A stretch of DNA of 64,000 nucleotides from CAYMSF01 sp964392985 (lineage in GTDB: Bacteria; Verrucomicrobiota; Lentisphaeria; Victivallales; Victivallaceae): positions 62,001-126,000 of the forward strand of contig CAYMSF010000001.1 of the NCBI GenBank assembly GCA_964392985.1, given 5' to 3'. A program made the position numbers and the translations under genes. Each line of letters opens with the position of its first letter. Position 1 is the stretch's first letter. Below the pieces are notes generated by a model that was not told where the DNA came from, made no database searches, and saw only the letters and a list, made by a program, of their open reading frames with translations. Shown piece after piece: positions 7,570-17,338 of this stretch.

Positions 7570-9027
7570 CTATGCCTGGTCACTGTCTTCAATCTCTTCA
7601 ATGTCCGGAGTAGTTGAGTGCCGTATAATTACCATTGTCTGATCATCAATGTATGTGTCAGGGTCAGTTGAGAAATTATCAACAGCAATAAGAATATTAT
7701 TGATAGTGTCTTCCGGTTCATCACCATTCAGTAAGGATTTTTTAAATTCATTCTGGAGTCTGGCAACTCCAAATTCTTCTCCCTGGCTATTGATTACTTC
7801 AGTGATGCCGTCAGTGAATAGAAGCAGACCCATTCCTTCAGAAAAACTAAGACAGATTGAGTCATATTTTGACATTTCACAGGGAAGAATTCCCAATGCG
7901 GTTCCATCAGGATATATTTTGCGGATGTGTCCATGAACAAAGGTTATCAATTCGGTATGTCCTGCACGGGCATATTCAATCAACGAGTTTCGTCTATCAA
8001 GGAGGCAGCACGCCAAAGTAACGAATCGCTCTTCGTCAGTATCCCGGTAAAGATTTTTATTCAATTCCATCATTAGTTCTTCAACCGTGGTAAAGTGTTC
8101 AACCAGTGAACGGATAAAGCTTCTAGTCATTGCCATCAACATGCATGCTGGAATGCCTTTACCGCACGCATCAGCAATTACCACCAGAAGACGATTTTCG
8201 TCAATCATTATAAAATCATAGAAGTCTCCGCTAACTTCCTTTGAGGAACGGGTATGCGCATGAATTTGAAATGGATAGGTGTCAGGAAACTCTTCTGGAA
8301 GTAACGACGCTTGTAATTGTCGCGCAAATTCAACCTCTTGTGAAAGGCGTTGACGCTCTTTGCTGTCGTTGTATGAACGGTACATTTTGTGTGAGATTAC
8401 TACTTGCGGACAGATGGAACGCAGACGGCTGAATTGTTCAATGGTAAATGAACCGGCATGGCGATTGTTTACTACACAGATTATTCCAGTAAGAACTGCA
8501 TCTTCAACCATGGGTACCAGCATCATTGACGATACTTTATTGCGGTCGGGGAATTGAGCCATTCCAGGCTCGTTTGCAGCATCTGTAATCAACATTGGTT
8601 CGCGTGCCGCCGCAGCTTCGCCAATAATGCCTTCACCAAGCTTGAATTTTTCTTTATGTAACAACTCAAGAATGTATTTGGGTTTTGTCATGGAGTATTG
8701 ACTGATATTATGAACCAGCGGAAATGCTCCGCAAATTCCTTCTGCGCGCAGATAGTCGTCGTGCAGTTCAAAAATGCAGACAGATTCAGCCTCAACCATA
8801 TCGGCAATATAACGGGCAGTTGAGTTCATCGGATTGTCATTCTCATCAATTATTTCAAGACTTTTACAGAAGAGACTGAAAAAGTTTGTAGATTCGGCTT
8901 TCTGGTGGGCAAGTTCTTTGCAGTGACTTTCAGTACTTTTGGTTTTTTCCTGGAGGAAAAAACAAAAAATAACCAGAAGAATCGCAATAATTGTGAACAA
9001 TAAAATTGTAAAAAGAGAAATAAACAT
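7570..9027 (-). CDS. membrane-anchored GAF-PP2C (SpoIIE/RsbU type) serine phosphatase
   Basis: The 485-residue protein has an N-terminal membrane helix (~5-27), a GAF domain (~60-205) and a SpoIIE-type PP2C phosphatase domain (~245-470). The PP2C metal-binding aspartates sit in SGDFYDF, VVIADACGKG, LLLFTDGITE and DDQTMVII. Such enzymes dephosphorylate STAS antagonists to release sigma factors. The GAF domain is the likely input sensor. The STAS protein at 1549-1953 is a possible substrate, but the genes are 6 kb apart and no link is shown. The gene stands alone between ribE and the divergent AraC gene. Confidence 0.9.
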   Translation of the reverse strand: MFISLFTILLFTIIAILLVIFCFFLQEKTKSTESHCKELAHQKAESTNFFSLFCKSLEIIDENDNPMNSTARYIADMVEAESVCIFELHDDYLRAEGICGAFPLVHNISQYSMTKPKYILELLHKEKFKLGEGIIGEAAAAREPMLITDAANEPGMAQFPDRNKVSSMMLVPMVEDAVLTGIICVVNNRHAGSFTIEQFSRLRSICPQVVISHKMYRSYNDSKERQRLSQEVEFARQLQASLLPEEFPDTYPFQIHAHTRSSKEVSGDFYDFIMIDENRLLVVIADACGKGIPACMLMAMTRSFIRSLVEHFTTVEELMMELNKNLYRDTDEERFVTLACCLLDRRNSLIEYARAGHTELITFVHGHIRKIYPDGTALGILPCEMSKYDSICLSFSEGMGLLLFTDGITEVINSQGEEFGVARLQNEFKKSLLNGDEPEDTINNILIAVDNFSTDPDTYIDDQTMVIIRHSTTPDIEEIEDSDQA

Positions 9028-9217
9028 AATTATATAAATGAATCTGTTGCCGGTTCAGCCATGCAACTTATTATTAAATGTGTCCTAAATCAATCTGTCT
9101 CCGAAAAATTATTCGGTGGCAAAGCAAGAACATAAAAATACAATTATATAAATCTGTCCTAATTTTCGTTTTTTTCAAATCATAGAGTGCAGAAATAAAG
9201 AAATCTTTATTTGTTAC

Positions 9218-9246
9218 TTGACTTTACTGCCGAAGAAGTGTTTAAT
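9218..9246 (+). promoter_or_regulatory. sigma70-type promoter for the AraC-family gene
   Basis: TTGACT (9218-9223) and TTTAAT (9241-9246) are separated by exactly 17 bases, each matching the consensus at five of six positions. The predicted start near 9253 gives a leader of about 45 bases before the ATG at 9298. Confidence 0.6.
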
Positions 9247-9297
9247 TTATAGCAGATTGTTATCTTTTTTGAAATTTCTTTTAAAAAGACAGATAAC

Positions 9298-10083
9298 ATG
9301 ACAACAACTGAAAGTAATGAAATGAAAATTATAATAATAAACACGGCAAGAATCAGTGCTCATGCGACCAGTTATCATTGCCATGATTATTGGCAAATTG
9401 ACCACTACTTTGATACTCCTATAAAAATTAAAGTATGTGTTGAAGGAAAAACAAGTTTACTTGACGACTCTCTGGCAGTTATTATACCGCCAGGATTCAA
9501 ACATAGTTTTGAAAATTTTGTTCCTTGTAAGTTGAATGCATGTAAATTCATGCCGGAACATCATCTGGATACTGTTACCAGGTTGAAGCCTGGAATTATT
9601 GATATTGCCAACTACAGTGATATTTTTGATGCAGTATTTTCCGCGGATGTTAATAATACACCCGTTGAGGATGAAATTCGTAAACATTACTTGTATCTAT
9701 TGTTGCTGCGTTATAGCATGGAGTGTGATGGCAGTAATATACGTCACGGTTATGATAGCAGAATAAATGAGGTTATTTGTTACATAAAATCCAACCTTAC
9801 CACCGGTGATTTATCCCTGAAAAAACTCGCTGCAATAGCTAACTTATCACAAAACCATTTTATCCGTCTCTTCCAACATGAAACAAGCATTACGCCGCTA
9901 CAGTACGTTCGACTACTGTTATCAAAAAAAGCAACGAATTTATTGACACATTCATCAATGAGCTTAAAAGAAATTGCATTGGCATTGCGTTTTCCTGACC
10001 CGCACAGTTTTTCCCGCAGCTTTAAACAGGTCACAGGAGTGCCACCGGGATATTGCCGCCAGCACAACCGTGAGCCATTATAA
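9298..10083 (+). CDS. AraC-family transcriptional regulator
   Basis: The 261-residue protein has an N-terminal cupin-like sensing domain (~1-130; HCHDYWQIDHYFDTP, IIPPGFKHSF) and a C-terminal AraC double helix-turn-helix (~160-258). The second HTH carries the usual SLKEIALALRFPDPHSFSRSFK pattern, shown here in two parts: SLKEIALALRF and DPHSFSRSFKQVTGVPPG. It stands between the divergent PP2C gene and the convergent aminotransferase gene, so its target is not obvious from context. An ATG at 9322 is an alternative start. Confidence 0.88.
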   Translation: MTTTESNEMKIIIINTARISAHATSYHCHDYWQIDHYFDTPIKIKVCVEGKTSLLDDSLAVIIPPGFKHSFENFVPCKLNACKFMPEHHLDTVTRLKPGIIDIANYSDIFDAVFSADVNNTPVEDEIRKHYLYLLLLRYSMECDGSNIRHGYDSRINEVICYIKSNLTTGDLSLKKLAAIANLSQNHFIRLFQHETSITPLQYVRLLLSKKATNLLTHSSMSLKEIALALRFPDPHSFSRSFKQVTGVPPGYCRQHNREPL

Positions 10084-10174
10084 AACTGCGATAATTAATG
10101 AGTAGTCAATTAGTGAAAGTGACACAATGGTTTGAAAAACATTGATATAAAATCTGCGTTTGCAGAATGAGTGA

Positions 10175-11359
10175 CTATTTTTTCAAACTCTGGGTAAATA
10201 AGGCTATTTTTTCAAGCGCTCGCATTATGTTTTCCGATGATGAGGCATAACTGCAACGTACGAAACCTTCACCGGATTCGCCAAATGCCGTACCAGGTAT
10301 AACTGCAACTTTTTGTTCCATTAACAGTTTTGCCGCGAAATCTTTTGATGAAAGACCTGTGCCGCTGATTTTCGGGAAAACATAAAATGCACCATGCGGT
10401 TTAAGGCAGGGTAAACCCATATCGTTGAAACCGCGTACAATCAAATTTCGCCGTTCACAATACTCATGTTTCATCGCTTCCATGGCAGGAACGCCGTGTT
10501 GCAACGCTTCAATCGCCGCCTCTTGAGCAGTAATCGATGCACATAACATACTGTACTGGTGAATTTTCATCATAGCATCAATAATATCCGCAGGTCCGCA
10601 TGCATAACCAATACGAAAACCGGTCATAGCGAATGCTTTGGAGAAACCGTGAAGGAAGAGTGTCCGGTCGCGCATCCCAGGCAGTGACGCAATGGATTTC
10701 AGCCGCTTTTCATAGGTAAGTTCAGAGTAAATCTCATCACTGATTACCAATAGATTATGTTTTACCGCAATTTTGGCAATCTCTTCCATTTGCTGCGCAT
10801 TTAATGTTGCACCAGTCGGATTACATGGAAAATTGAGTAACAATAATTTTGTTTTTGGCGTAATCTTCCGCAAAATATCTTTGGGATTTACTGCAAACTC
10901 ATTGCTTTCAGATGTCGCCACAGGCACCGGTACACCAAATGCCATTTTAATTTCTGAAGCATAAGATACATAGCATGGCTCATGGTAAATTACTTCATCG
11001 CCGGGATTGATGACGGCTCGGATAGCGAGGTCTAAGGCTTCGCTCACCCCTACGGTTATAATACATTCATTTTGCGGCTTATATTCGACGCCATAGTTCT
11101 TGCCGACATATTTACACACTTCATTGCGCAGAGAGAGCAGTCCAAGGTTTGAAGTGTAGCTTGTATGGCCCTTTTCCAGTGAATAAATTGTCGCTTCGCG
11201 GATATTCCATGGGGTGACGAAATCGGGTTCGCCGATGCCAAGAGAGATGACATCATCCATGGTGTTTACCAATTCAAAAAAGTCGCGAATGCCGCTTTTG
11301 GGCAATGCGCTGATATGAGTTGCTACTCTATTTTTATGGTGAAACTTTGAGTCTTTCAT
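10175..11359 (-). CDS. PLP-dependent class I/II aminotransferase, AlaT-like
   Basis: This is a 394-residue fold-type I aminotransferase. The PLP lysine is K241 in GFSKAFAMTG. Other active-site residues are N180 in CNPTG, D208 and Y211 in ISDEIYSE, and the substrate arginine near the C-terminus in FVRCSYA. The sequence resembles the alanine transaminase group (AlaT/YugH). Its start overlaps the end of the Lrp/AsnC gene by 26 bases, matching the Bacillus alaR-alaT order. Alanine or aromatic transamination is therefore likely, but substrate choice is inference. The AGGAAG site sits just before the ATG. It is the last gene of a long operon. Confidence 0.9.
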   Translation of the reverse strand: MKDSKFHHKNRVATHISALPKSGIRDFFELVNTMDDVISLGIGEPDFVTPWNIREATIYSLEKGHTSYTSNLGLLSLRNEVCKYVGKNYGVEYKPQNECIITVGVSEALDLAIRAVINPGDEVIYHEPCYVSYASEIKMAFGVPVPVATSESNEFAVNPKDILRKITPKTKLLLLNFPCNPTGATLNAQQMEEIAKIAVKHNLLVISDEIYSELTYEKRLKSIASLPGMRDRTLFLHGFSKAFAMTGFRIGYACGPADIIDAMMKIHQYSMLCASITAQEAAIEALQHGVPAMEAMKHEYCERRNLIVRGFNDMGLPCLKPHGAFYVFPKISGTGLSSKDFAAKLLMEQKVAVIPGTAFGESGEGFVRCSYASSSENIMRALEKIALFTQSLKK

Positions 11360-11819
11360 ATTCTTCCTCGCTGTCCATAATCCTTCCGGATTCTTTATAT
11401 TTTTTTAGTAAAAATGTTGTTGATGTGGAGATAATGCCTTCTATTGTTGCCAGTCTGCCGGAAACGAAAGAGGCGATGTTATTGAGAGAGTCTCCTTTAA
11501 CTTCTATACTCAAATCATATCCCCCGGAAACCAGATATAAATTAGTTACTTCAGGGAAACGGGCGATGCGTTTGGCGACGCGGTCAAAACCGCCTTCGCG
11601 TTCCGGGGTGACCTTTACTTCGATCAGCGCCCGGACGACGGAGGTACCATAAAGTTCCTCATCATCGATAATCGCCCGATATCCTTTTATGATGTTATTA
11701 TCTTCAAGTGTTTTTATTGTTTTGGCAACTTTAGACTCGTTGCAACCTAGTCTGGCTGCAATTTCTGACGTACTCATCCTGCCGTTTTCAGCCAGTAGAG
11801 TGATAATTTGTTTTTTCAT
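11334..11819 (-). CDS. Lrp/AsnC-family transcriptional regulator, AlaR-like
   Basis: The 161-residue protein has an N-terminal winged helix-turn-helix (~1-50; STSEIAARLGCNESKVAKTI) and a C-terminal RAM/ACT-like effector domain (~60-145; LYLVSGGYDLSIEVKG). The long C-terminal tail ending ERLKVSP is a trait of the YugG/AlaR branch. It overlaps the aminotransferase start, so regulator and enzyme are translationally coupled. Amino-acid-responsive control of its own operon is likely by family analogy. Confidence 0.9.
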   Translation of the reverse strand: MKKQIITLLAENGRMSTSEIAARLGCNESKVAKTIKTLEDNNIIKGYRAIIDDEELYGTSVVRALIEVKVTPEREGGFDRVAKRIARFPEVTNLYLVSGGYDLSIEVKGDSLNNIASFVSGRLATIEGIISTSTTFLLKKYKESGRIMDSEEEYERLKVSP

Positions 11820-11831
11820 CTTAACACCTTA

Positions 11832-12662
11832 TTATGTATTGGGAAAAAATGTGACATAAGCAAAATAAATAAAGAATATCGGAGCGTTAAGCAACAGACT
11901 GTCAAGAAAATCAAATACCCCGCCCATACCGGGTACAATATTCCCTGAGTCTTTTACTCCGCAGGAACGCTTTATCACTGATTCGGTCAAGTCACCGCAA
12001 AATCCACCCCAGAATAGAAAAATACCGATAACAACCGCATGAAAAAGGGGCAGGGGATGCTGACTGTAATTTACCAGAAGCACACTTACAGCTACTGATA
12101 ATATCATTCCACCGATTGTTCCTTCCCAGGATTTTTTTGGACTGATACCTGGTACGATTTTGTGATTTTTTCCTTTCAGGATAATATTGGAAAGCGTCCC
12201 GGTGATATATGCTCCGGTATCACCTGATTTGGTGACCAGAATCATGAAAAGTAAAACTTTGGGCCCCATCAGCAGATATATAGCTATCATAAAACTTAAC
12301 GGAACAGCAACAAGACAGATTACGCCAAATGACGTTAATATTTTCTCTATATGATCCTGCCGTGTTTTGACGAACAAAAGACTAAGCCACATTCCAACGA
12401 GGTAGAAAATTATGACCGCAGGAATAGCCGTCGGGAATATCATCATCAATAAAATGGAGGCGGCAACCGTGGCGGCCGTCGTAAATTTGAATCCATTACG
12501 GTTAATTTTTTCCAGCATATTGAAAGTTTCCAGTATCACTAGAAACGCGGCAACCGTTGAAAATGAAGTGAAAATTAATTTTCCGCTCCAATGCGGTGAC
12601 AACAGTGAGTAAACAACTGTCACCGTCAGAACAACAAAACTTATAAGGCGCAAATAAAACAT
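11832..12662 (-). CDS. cdsA: phosphatidate cytidylyltransferase
   Basis: CdsA makes CDP-diacylglycerol from phosphatidate and CTP in the inner membrane. The 276-residue protein has about seven membrane helices. The C-terminal signature is present as SVIKRSCGVKDSGNIVPGMGG followed by DFLDS; the first stretch ends at the glycine pair and the acidic residues of the second bind metal. The usual PGHGG...DRxDS is slightly altered (Met for His, Phe for Arg), a mild variant. It starts 4 bases after uppS, the classical uppS-cdsA pair. Confidence 0.94.
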   Translation of the reverse strand: MFYLRLISFVVLTVTVVYSLLSPHWSGKLIFTSFSTVAAFLVILETFNMLEKINRNGFKFTTAATVAASILLMMIFPTAIPAVIIFYLVGMWLSLLFVKTRQDHIEKILTSFGVICLVAVPLSFMIAIYLLMGPKVLLFMILVTKSGDTGAYITGTLSNIILKGKNHKIVPGISPKKSWEGTIGGMILSVAVSVLLVNYSQHPLPLFHAVVIGIFLFWGGFCGDLTESVIKRSCGVKDSGNIVPGMGGVFDFLDSLLLNAPIFFIYFAYVTFFPNT

Positions 12663-12666
12663 TTAA

Positions 12667-13377
12667 TTACCTGTTGCCAAAACGGCGTTTACGGTTATAA
12701 TAAGCTGTCACGGCTTTGTTAAACTCTGCCGGATTAAAGTCGGGCCATAACGTTTCAGTAAAGTACAACTCCGAATATGACAATTGCCAAAGAAGAAAAT
12801 TACTTATGCGTAATTCGCCGCTCGTTCTTATCATCAAATCAGGTTCCGGTACATCCGGTGCATAAAGATAGCTTGCGAACATCGTTTCATCAATCTGATT
12901 AACCGTGATTTTTTGCTCATTTATGTCCCGGGCGATTTTTCTGGTCGCTTCAACTATTTCGCCCCTGCCGCCATAACTCAACGCCAGGATCAGTGTACCA
13001 TGCGGGTTATCTGCAGTCACGCGGATTGCTTTTGCTAAATTTTTTTGTACTTTATCGGGAAGTTGGCTGGTATTGCCGATAGTGCGCAATTTAATCCCGT
13101 TTTCCATCAGTTCGTCAATTCGTTTGGTAAGAAAATCATTCAACAAATTCATCAGTCCGGTGACTTCGAAGCCTGGTCTTTTCCAATTCTCTGTACTGAA
13201 AGCGTAAAGTGTCAGATACTCAAGATTGATCTCCTTGGCAGCTTTAACAATTTCAATAACGACATCAGCGCCTTTCCGGTGTCCTTCAATGCGCGGGAGG
13301 TTGTTCATTTCCGCCCAGCGGCCGTTACCATCCATGATAATGGCGACATGCCGCAATTTTTTACTCTGCTGCCCCAT
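12667..13377 (-). CDS. uppS: isoprenyl transferase (undecaprenyl diphosphate synthase)
   Basis: UppS condenses isopentenyl units onto farnesyl diphosphate to make the C55 lipid carrier for peptidoglycan and other glycans. From this ATG it is 236 residues. The signature MDGNGRWA lies at 15-22 with catalytic Asp16. The C-terminal RTSGELRISNFLLWQ and ELYF motifs are intact. I chose the ATG at 13377 because GAGGAG lies 8 bases upstream; a TTG five codons earlier overlaps that site. The GAGGAG is inside the end of the SIS gene, so the two are coupled. It is followed directly by cdsA. Confidence 0.96.
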   Translation of the reverse strand: MGQQSKKLRHVAIIMDGNGRWAEMNNLPRIEGHRKGADVVIEIVKAAKEINLEYLTLYAFSTENWKRPGFEVTGLMNLLNDFLTKRIDELMENGIKLRTIGNTSQLPDKVQKNLAKAIRVTADNPHGTLILALSYGGRGEIVEATRKIARDINEQKITVNQIDETMFASYLYAPDVPEPDLMIRTSGELRISNFLLWQLSYSELYFTETLWPDFNPAEFNKAVTAYYNRKRRFGNR

Positions 13378-14005
13378 AAAAATGCTCCTCAAGCATCATG
13401 CACAGTGAATGATAAACCGGAAGGTGCAGTTCTTGAATTTTGTATGTTTCGTGTTCCGGCATTTTAAGTGCCAGATCAACAACGCCAGCACAGCGCCCTC
13501 CGTGATTACCGGTCATTAATATTGTCTTGATGCCAAGAGTAGCGGCAACCATTATACAATTATAAATATTCGCGGAATTACCACTTGTTGACATTAAAAT
13601 AACAACGTCACCAGGTCTGCCTAGAACAAATAATTGCTGTGCAAAAATCAGTTCAGCGTCAACATCATTTGCGAATGCGGTAATAAATGCCGGATGGGAG
13701 GTTAATGATATCGCCCGCAAACCTTGTTGAAGTTTCCCGGCCAGCTTAGCTCCATCGGTCCCGAATTTAGACTGAAACTCAGATTTAAGACACGAATTTA
13801 CCGGGCGTTTGAGTATAAATCCTTTCAGCAGTTCTCCGGCGATGTGTTCACAGTCGGAAGCACTGCCACCATTGCCACAGGCAAATAGAGTGCCGCCATG
13901 GGTAAAGGAGTCCCGCAACATTATAAATGCCTTGTCTATGTCAGGCTTTATAACTTCAAGTGCCGGATACCGGCAAAACAAATTTTCAAAATGTGATTTC
14001 GTCAT
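13361..14005 (-). CDS. SIS-domain phosphoheptose isomerase-like protein
   Basis: This is a 214-residue GmhA/DiaA-type SIS protein. The phosphosugar loop CGNGGSASDCEHIAGELLKG and the second loop STSGNSANI are intact. GmhA makes heptose-7-phosphate isomers for LPS heptose synthesis; DiaA-like relatives bind DnaA instead. A ~15-residue insert with FQSKFGTDGAKLAG replaces the short loop seen in E. coli GmhA but occurs in other GmhA-like proteins. Its start overlaps the GNAT stop as ATGA, and its end overlaps uppS. Heptose or related sugar isomerisation is plausible; no other heptose gene is in the window. Confidence 0.82.
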   Translation of the reverse strand: MTKSHFENLFCRYPALEVIKPDIDKAFIMLRDSFTHGGTLFACGNGGSASDCEHIAGELLKGFILKRPVNSCLKSEFQSKFGTDGAKLAGKLQQGLRAISLTSHPAFITAFANDVDAELIFAQQLFVLGRPGDVVILMSTSGNSANIYNCIMVAATLGIKTILMTGNHGGRCAGVVDLALKMPEHETYKIQELHLPVYHSLCMMLEEHFYGAAE

Positions 14006-14436
14006 TTTTTATTCTCCATAACGTTGTCATCAAGTAGCATTGGAATATGATTAGTCATTGGTTTAAACCCCAGTTCCGCATAAAATTTTTCAGTATAAGG
14101 GCAGGCAATCAAGCCTATCCAGTCAATCTTTTTTTGTCTTAAATCATTAATGATGAAATTTACAATTAATTTCCCGATACCGCGCCCCCGATAGATGCTG
14201 AGCACTGTAATATCCTGAATGTAGGCATCGCTGATACCGTCTGATATCGCCCGCCCCATTCCCACCAGCCGGTCGTTGTCAAATGCCCCGGCGAAGCAGC
14301 AGGAGTTACGAATCATCCCGGGAATGAAATCTTCTGCCACATAATGGTCATGCCACCAGCCGGCATCGCGGTATAGTTCCACAATTTCTTCAGTTTTTGC
14401 CGTATGAATTTTTCTTACTTCAACTGATTCAGGCAT
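14002..14436 (-). CDS. GNAT-family N-acetyltransferase
   Basis: This is a 144-residue acetyltransferase with the GNAT acetyl-CoA motif A: ITVLSIYRGRGIGKLIVNFI, where RGRGIG is the pyrophosphate loop. The C-terminal AELGFKP stretch is also typical. The ATG at 14436 is used; a TTG two codons upstream is an unlikely start. It begins 2 bases after the icd stop and shares an ATGA overlap with the SIS gene, so it sits inside the operon. Substrate unknown. Confidence 0.86.
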   Translation of the reverse strand: MPESVEVRKIHTAKTEEIVELYRDAGWWHDHYVAEDFIPGMIRNSCCFAGAFDNDRLVGMGRAISDGISDAYIQDITVLSIYRGRGIGKLIVNFIINDLRQKKIDWIGLIACPYTEKFYAELGFKPMTNHIPMLLDDNVMENKK

Positions 14437-14438
14437 AA

Positions 14439-15695
<1,257 letters not shown>

Positions 15696-15984
15696 TTTGT
15701 TAATAACCTTAATTTTTATAAAAATATGCAACCTTTCAGCTTGAATTAAAAAACACAAATCTGGATTGCCAAAACTTGAATTTTGAGATTAATTCAATGT
15801 GCGGTTGCTTAATATATTTTTTGCTTGATGCATAAACTTGCATTAACAAAAAAACGACCTGCAAAATATATCGTACTAATATGGTATTTTCAATTACAGT
15901 CCGTAGAAAACAATCACATTTATTACCGCTCAAAGAATACGACTGAAGAACCATCTGGCAAATAGTTGAATTATACGATTTCAA
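15696..15984. other. icd upstream region
   Basis: This is AT-rich sequence between the icd start and the oxidoreductase terminator. It should hold the promoter of the icd operon. No well-spaced -35/-10 pair stands out. A reading frame of 89 codons here has no ribosome binding site and no recognisable features, and is not called. Confidence 0.4.
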
Positions 15985-16020
15985 AGAAAAACGCATTACA
16001 TACAAAATTATGTAATGCGT
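15985..16020 (-). terminator. rho-independent terminator of the Gfo/Idh/MocA gene
   Basis: ACGCATTACAT (15991-16001) pairs with ATGTAATGCGT (16010-16020), an 11-bp perfect stem. On the minus strand it is followed by TTTTTCTTTG, so it is oriented to stop transcripts from the oxidoreductase gene that ends at 16067. Confidence 0.75.
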
Positions 16021-16066
16021 AAGTTTATTTGTAATCTATGTTATTGATTACTTCTCGTATGATTTT

Positions 16067-17143
16067 TTAACGGCGTTTGGGAAGCGGGTTCTGACGATGT
16101 GCTTCCTCCATGACATATATCTGCTGTCTTACCTGGCTGAGCTTTATTTCAGGTTCAGCTCCTTTATTAAGAACCTCGTAAAGATTACTGTATAAAGAAC
16201 GTACCATTTCAGAAAAACCGGTGGCATTAGAATTAGCATCACTGTATTCCCAGGTTTCATTCACCCAAGGCAATGTTTCGCTGCAATATTGACGGTTAAG
16301 ACTCCATGGTTCCCACATTTGTTGTTTCGGAGCATCTTTGGGGTTGAAGTATTTCCACTTCAAGCCGGCCGGTCCACCGGTAAGTCCTCCACATGTTCCA
16401 CTGATATTGTACATATCCCCTTGCGGAAAGGCCTGAAATGAGTTGAGTGACAGTTCAAATACCGGTTTGTTTTTTCCGGTAAAGGTCAATAAACAAAAAT
16501 TATTAGCGTCTCCGTTGAAAGGATAATGGTTGGCATACATTTTACAGTGTACTTCAGGAGTGCCTTCACCAAACAGCACAATCATTTGATCAACTGGATG
16601 CGGGCCGGTATTCCATAGATTACCGCCTATCTGATCTTGCATTGTCTGCCAATCCCAGCGACGTCCGAATCCACTCCAGTTACTGCGCACATAAACAATT
16701 TCTCCAAGTACACCGGAATTAATTATCTTGCACATTTTTTGAAAAAAAGGATAAAAACGGGAGTTTTGGAAAGGATAGAATACCTTGCCTGCCTTTTGGG
16801 CCGTAGCAACAATCAAGTCAAATTCTTTTACCGTCGTCGCTGAAGGTTTCTCACCCAAAACATGATATCCCTTTTTAAGCGCTGACATTGTCGTTTCTAC
16901 ATGGAAACGGCTCGGGGTGGCGTTTATCAGTAAGTCAAATCCGCCGGCTTTAATCAGTTCCTTGTGATTGTTGTAAACTTTGCATCCGAATTGATCAATT
17001 GCGTCTTTCCGGCGTTCTTCAATTTCGTCAGCAACGGCAACAATCTTAAACTTTTCATTATCACTTTTTAACCAGTTTGCGTGAATTCCGTAACCGCTTC
17101 GTCCAAACCCGGCGATACCAACTTTGATGACTTTGTTACTCAT
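16067..17143 (-). CDS. Gfo/Idh/MocA-family oxidoreductase
   Basis: This is a 358-residue NAD(P)-dependent sugar or inositol dehydrogenase-like protein. The Rossmann loop is GIAGFGRSGYG (9-19). The catalytic lysine is K99 in GEKPSA, and the HPVDQ motif with the catalytic-type histidine lies near residue 182. The family oxidises or isomerises sugars, inositols and glycosides, and the substrate cannot be named. It has its own promoter (17218-17246), two LacI-type operator-like sites in the leader, and its own terminator. This implies a single-gene, sugar-inducible unit. The AAGGGA site precedes the ATG. Confidence 0.9.
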   Translation of the reverse strand: MSNKVIKVGIAGFGRSGYGIHANWLKSDNEKFKIVAVADEIEERRKDAIDQFGCKVYNNHKELIKAGGFDLLINATPSRFHVETTMSALKKGYHVLGEKPSATTVKEFDLIVATAQKAGKVFYPFQNSRFYPFFQKMCKIINSGVLGEIVYVRSNWSGFGRRWDWQTMQDQIGGNLWNTGPHPVDQMIVLFGEGTPEVHCKMYANHYPFNGDANNFCLLTFTGKNKPVFELSLNSFQAFPQGDMYNISGTCGGLTGGPAGLKWKYFNPKDAPKQQMWEPWSLNRQYCSETLPWVNETWEYSDANSNATGFSEMVRSLYSNLYEVLNKGAEPEIKLSQVRQQIYVMEEAHRQNPLPKRR

Positions 17144-17168
17144 GTGTTTGTTCCCTTTTAAAATTATT

Positions 17169-17207
17169 TAAACCGGTTTATAAAATATTAAATTAAAAAA
17201 CGGTTTA
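17169..17207. promoter_or_regulatory. tandem LacI/GalR-type operator-like sites
   Basis: A perfect 12-bp palindrome, TAAACCGGTTTA, lies at 17169-17180. A second copy at 17196-17207 (AAAAACGGTTTA) matches at 10 of 12 positions, 27 bp away centre to centre. The central CG within an A/T-flanked palindrome is typical of LacI-family operators. Both sites lie just downstream of the predicted transcription start, a position suited to repression. No LacI-family gene is in the window. Confidence 0.55.
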
Positions 17208-17217
17208 TATTTTGTAT

Positions 17218-17246
17218 ATTATACAATACAGCGTAAAAATTTTCAA
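17218..17246 (-). promoter_or_regulatory. sigma70-type promoter of the Gfo/Idh/MocA gene
   Basis: On the minus strand, TTGAAA (17246-17241) and a perfect TATAAT (17223-17218) are separated by 17 bases. This gives a start near 17211 and a ~68-base leader that contains the two operator-like palindromes. Confidence 0.7.
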
Positions 17247-17338
17247 GTAAAAATATGAAAAATTAATAATATTCTGCTGGTATTGTCAATAATTGACTTG
17301 AAATTACTTTGTAATAAATTTCCGGTGTAATACGTTTT

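Noticed and set aside
15736..16005. 89-codon minus-strand frame in the icd upstream region
   Set aside because: Overlaps the operon leader, lacks a start signal and shows no protein-like features.
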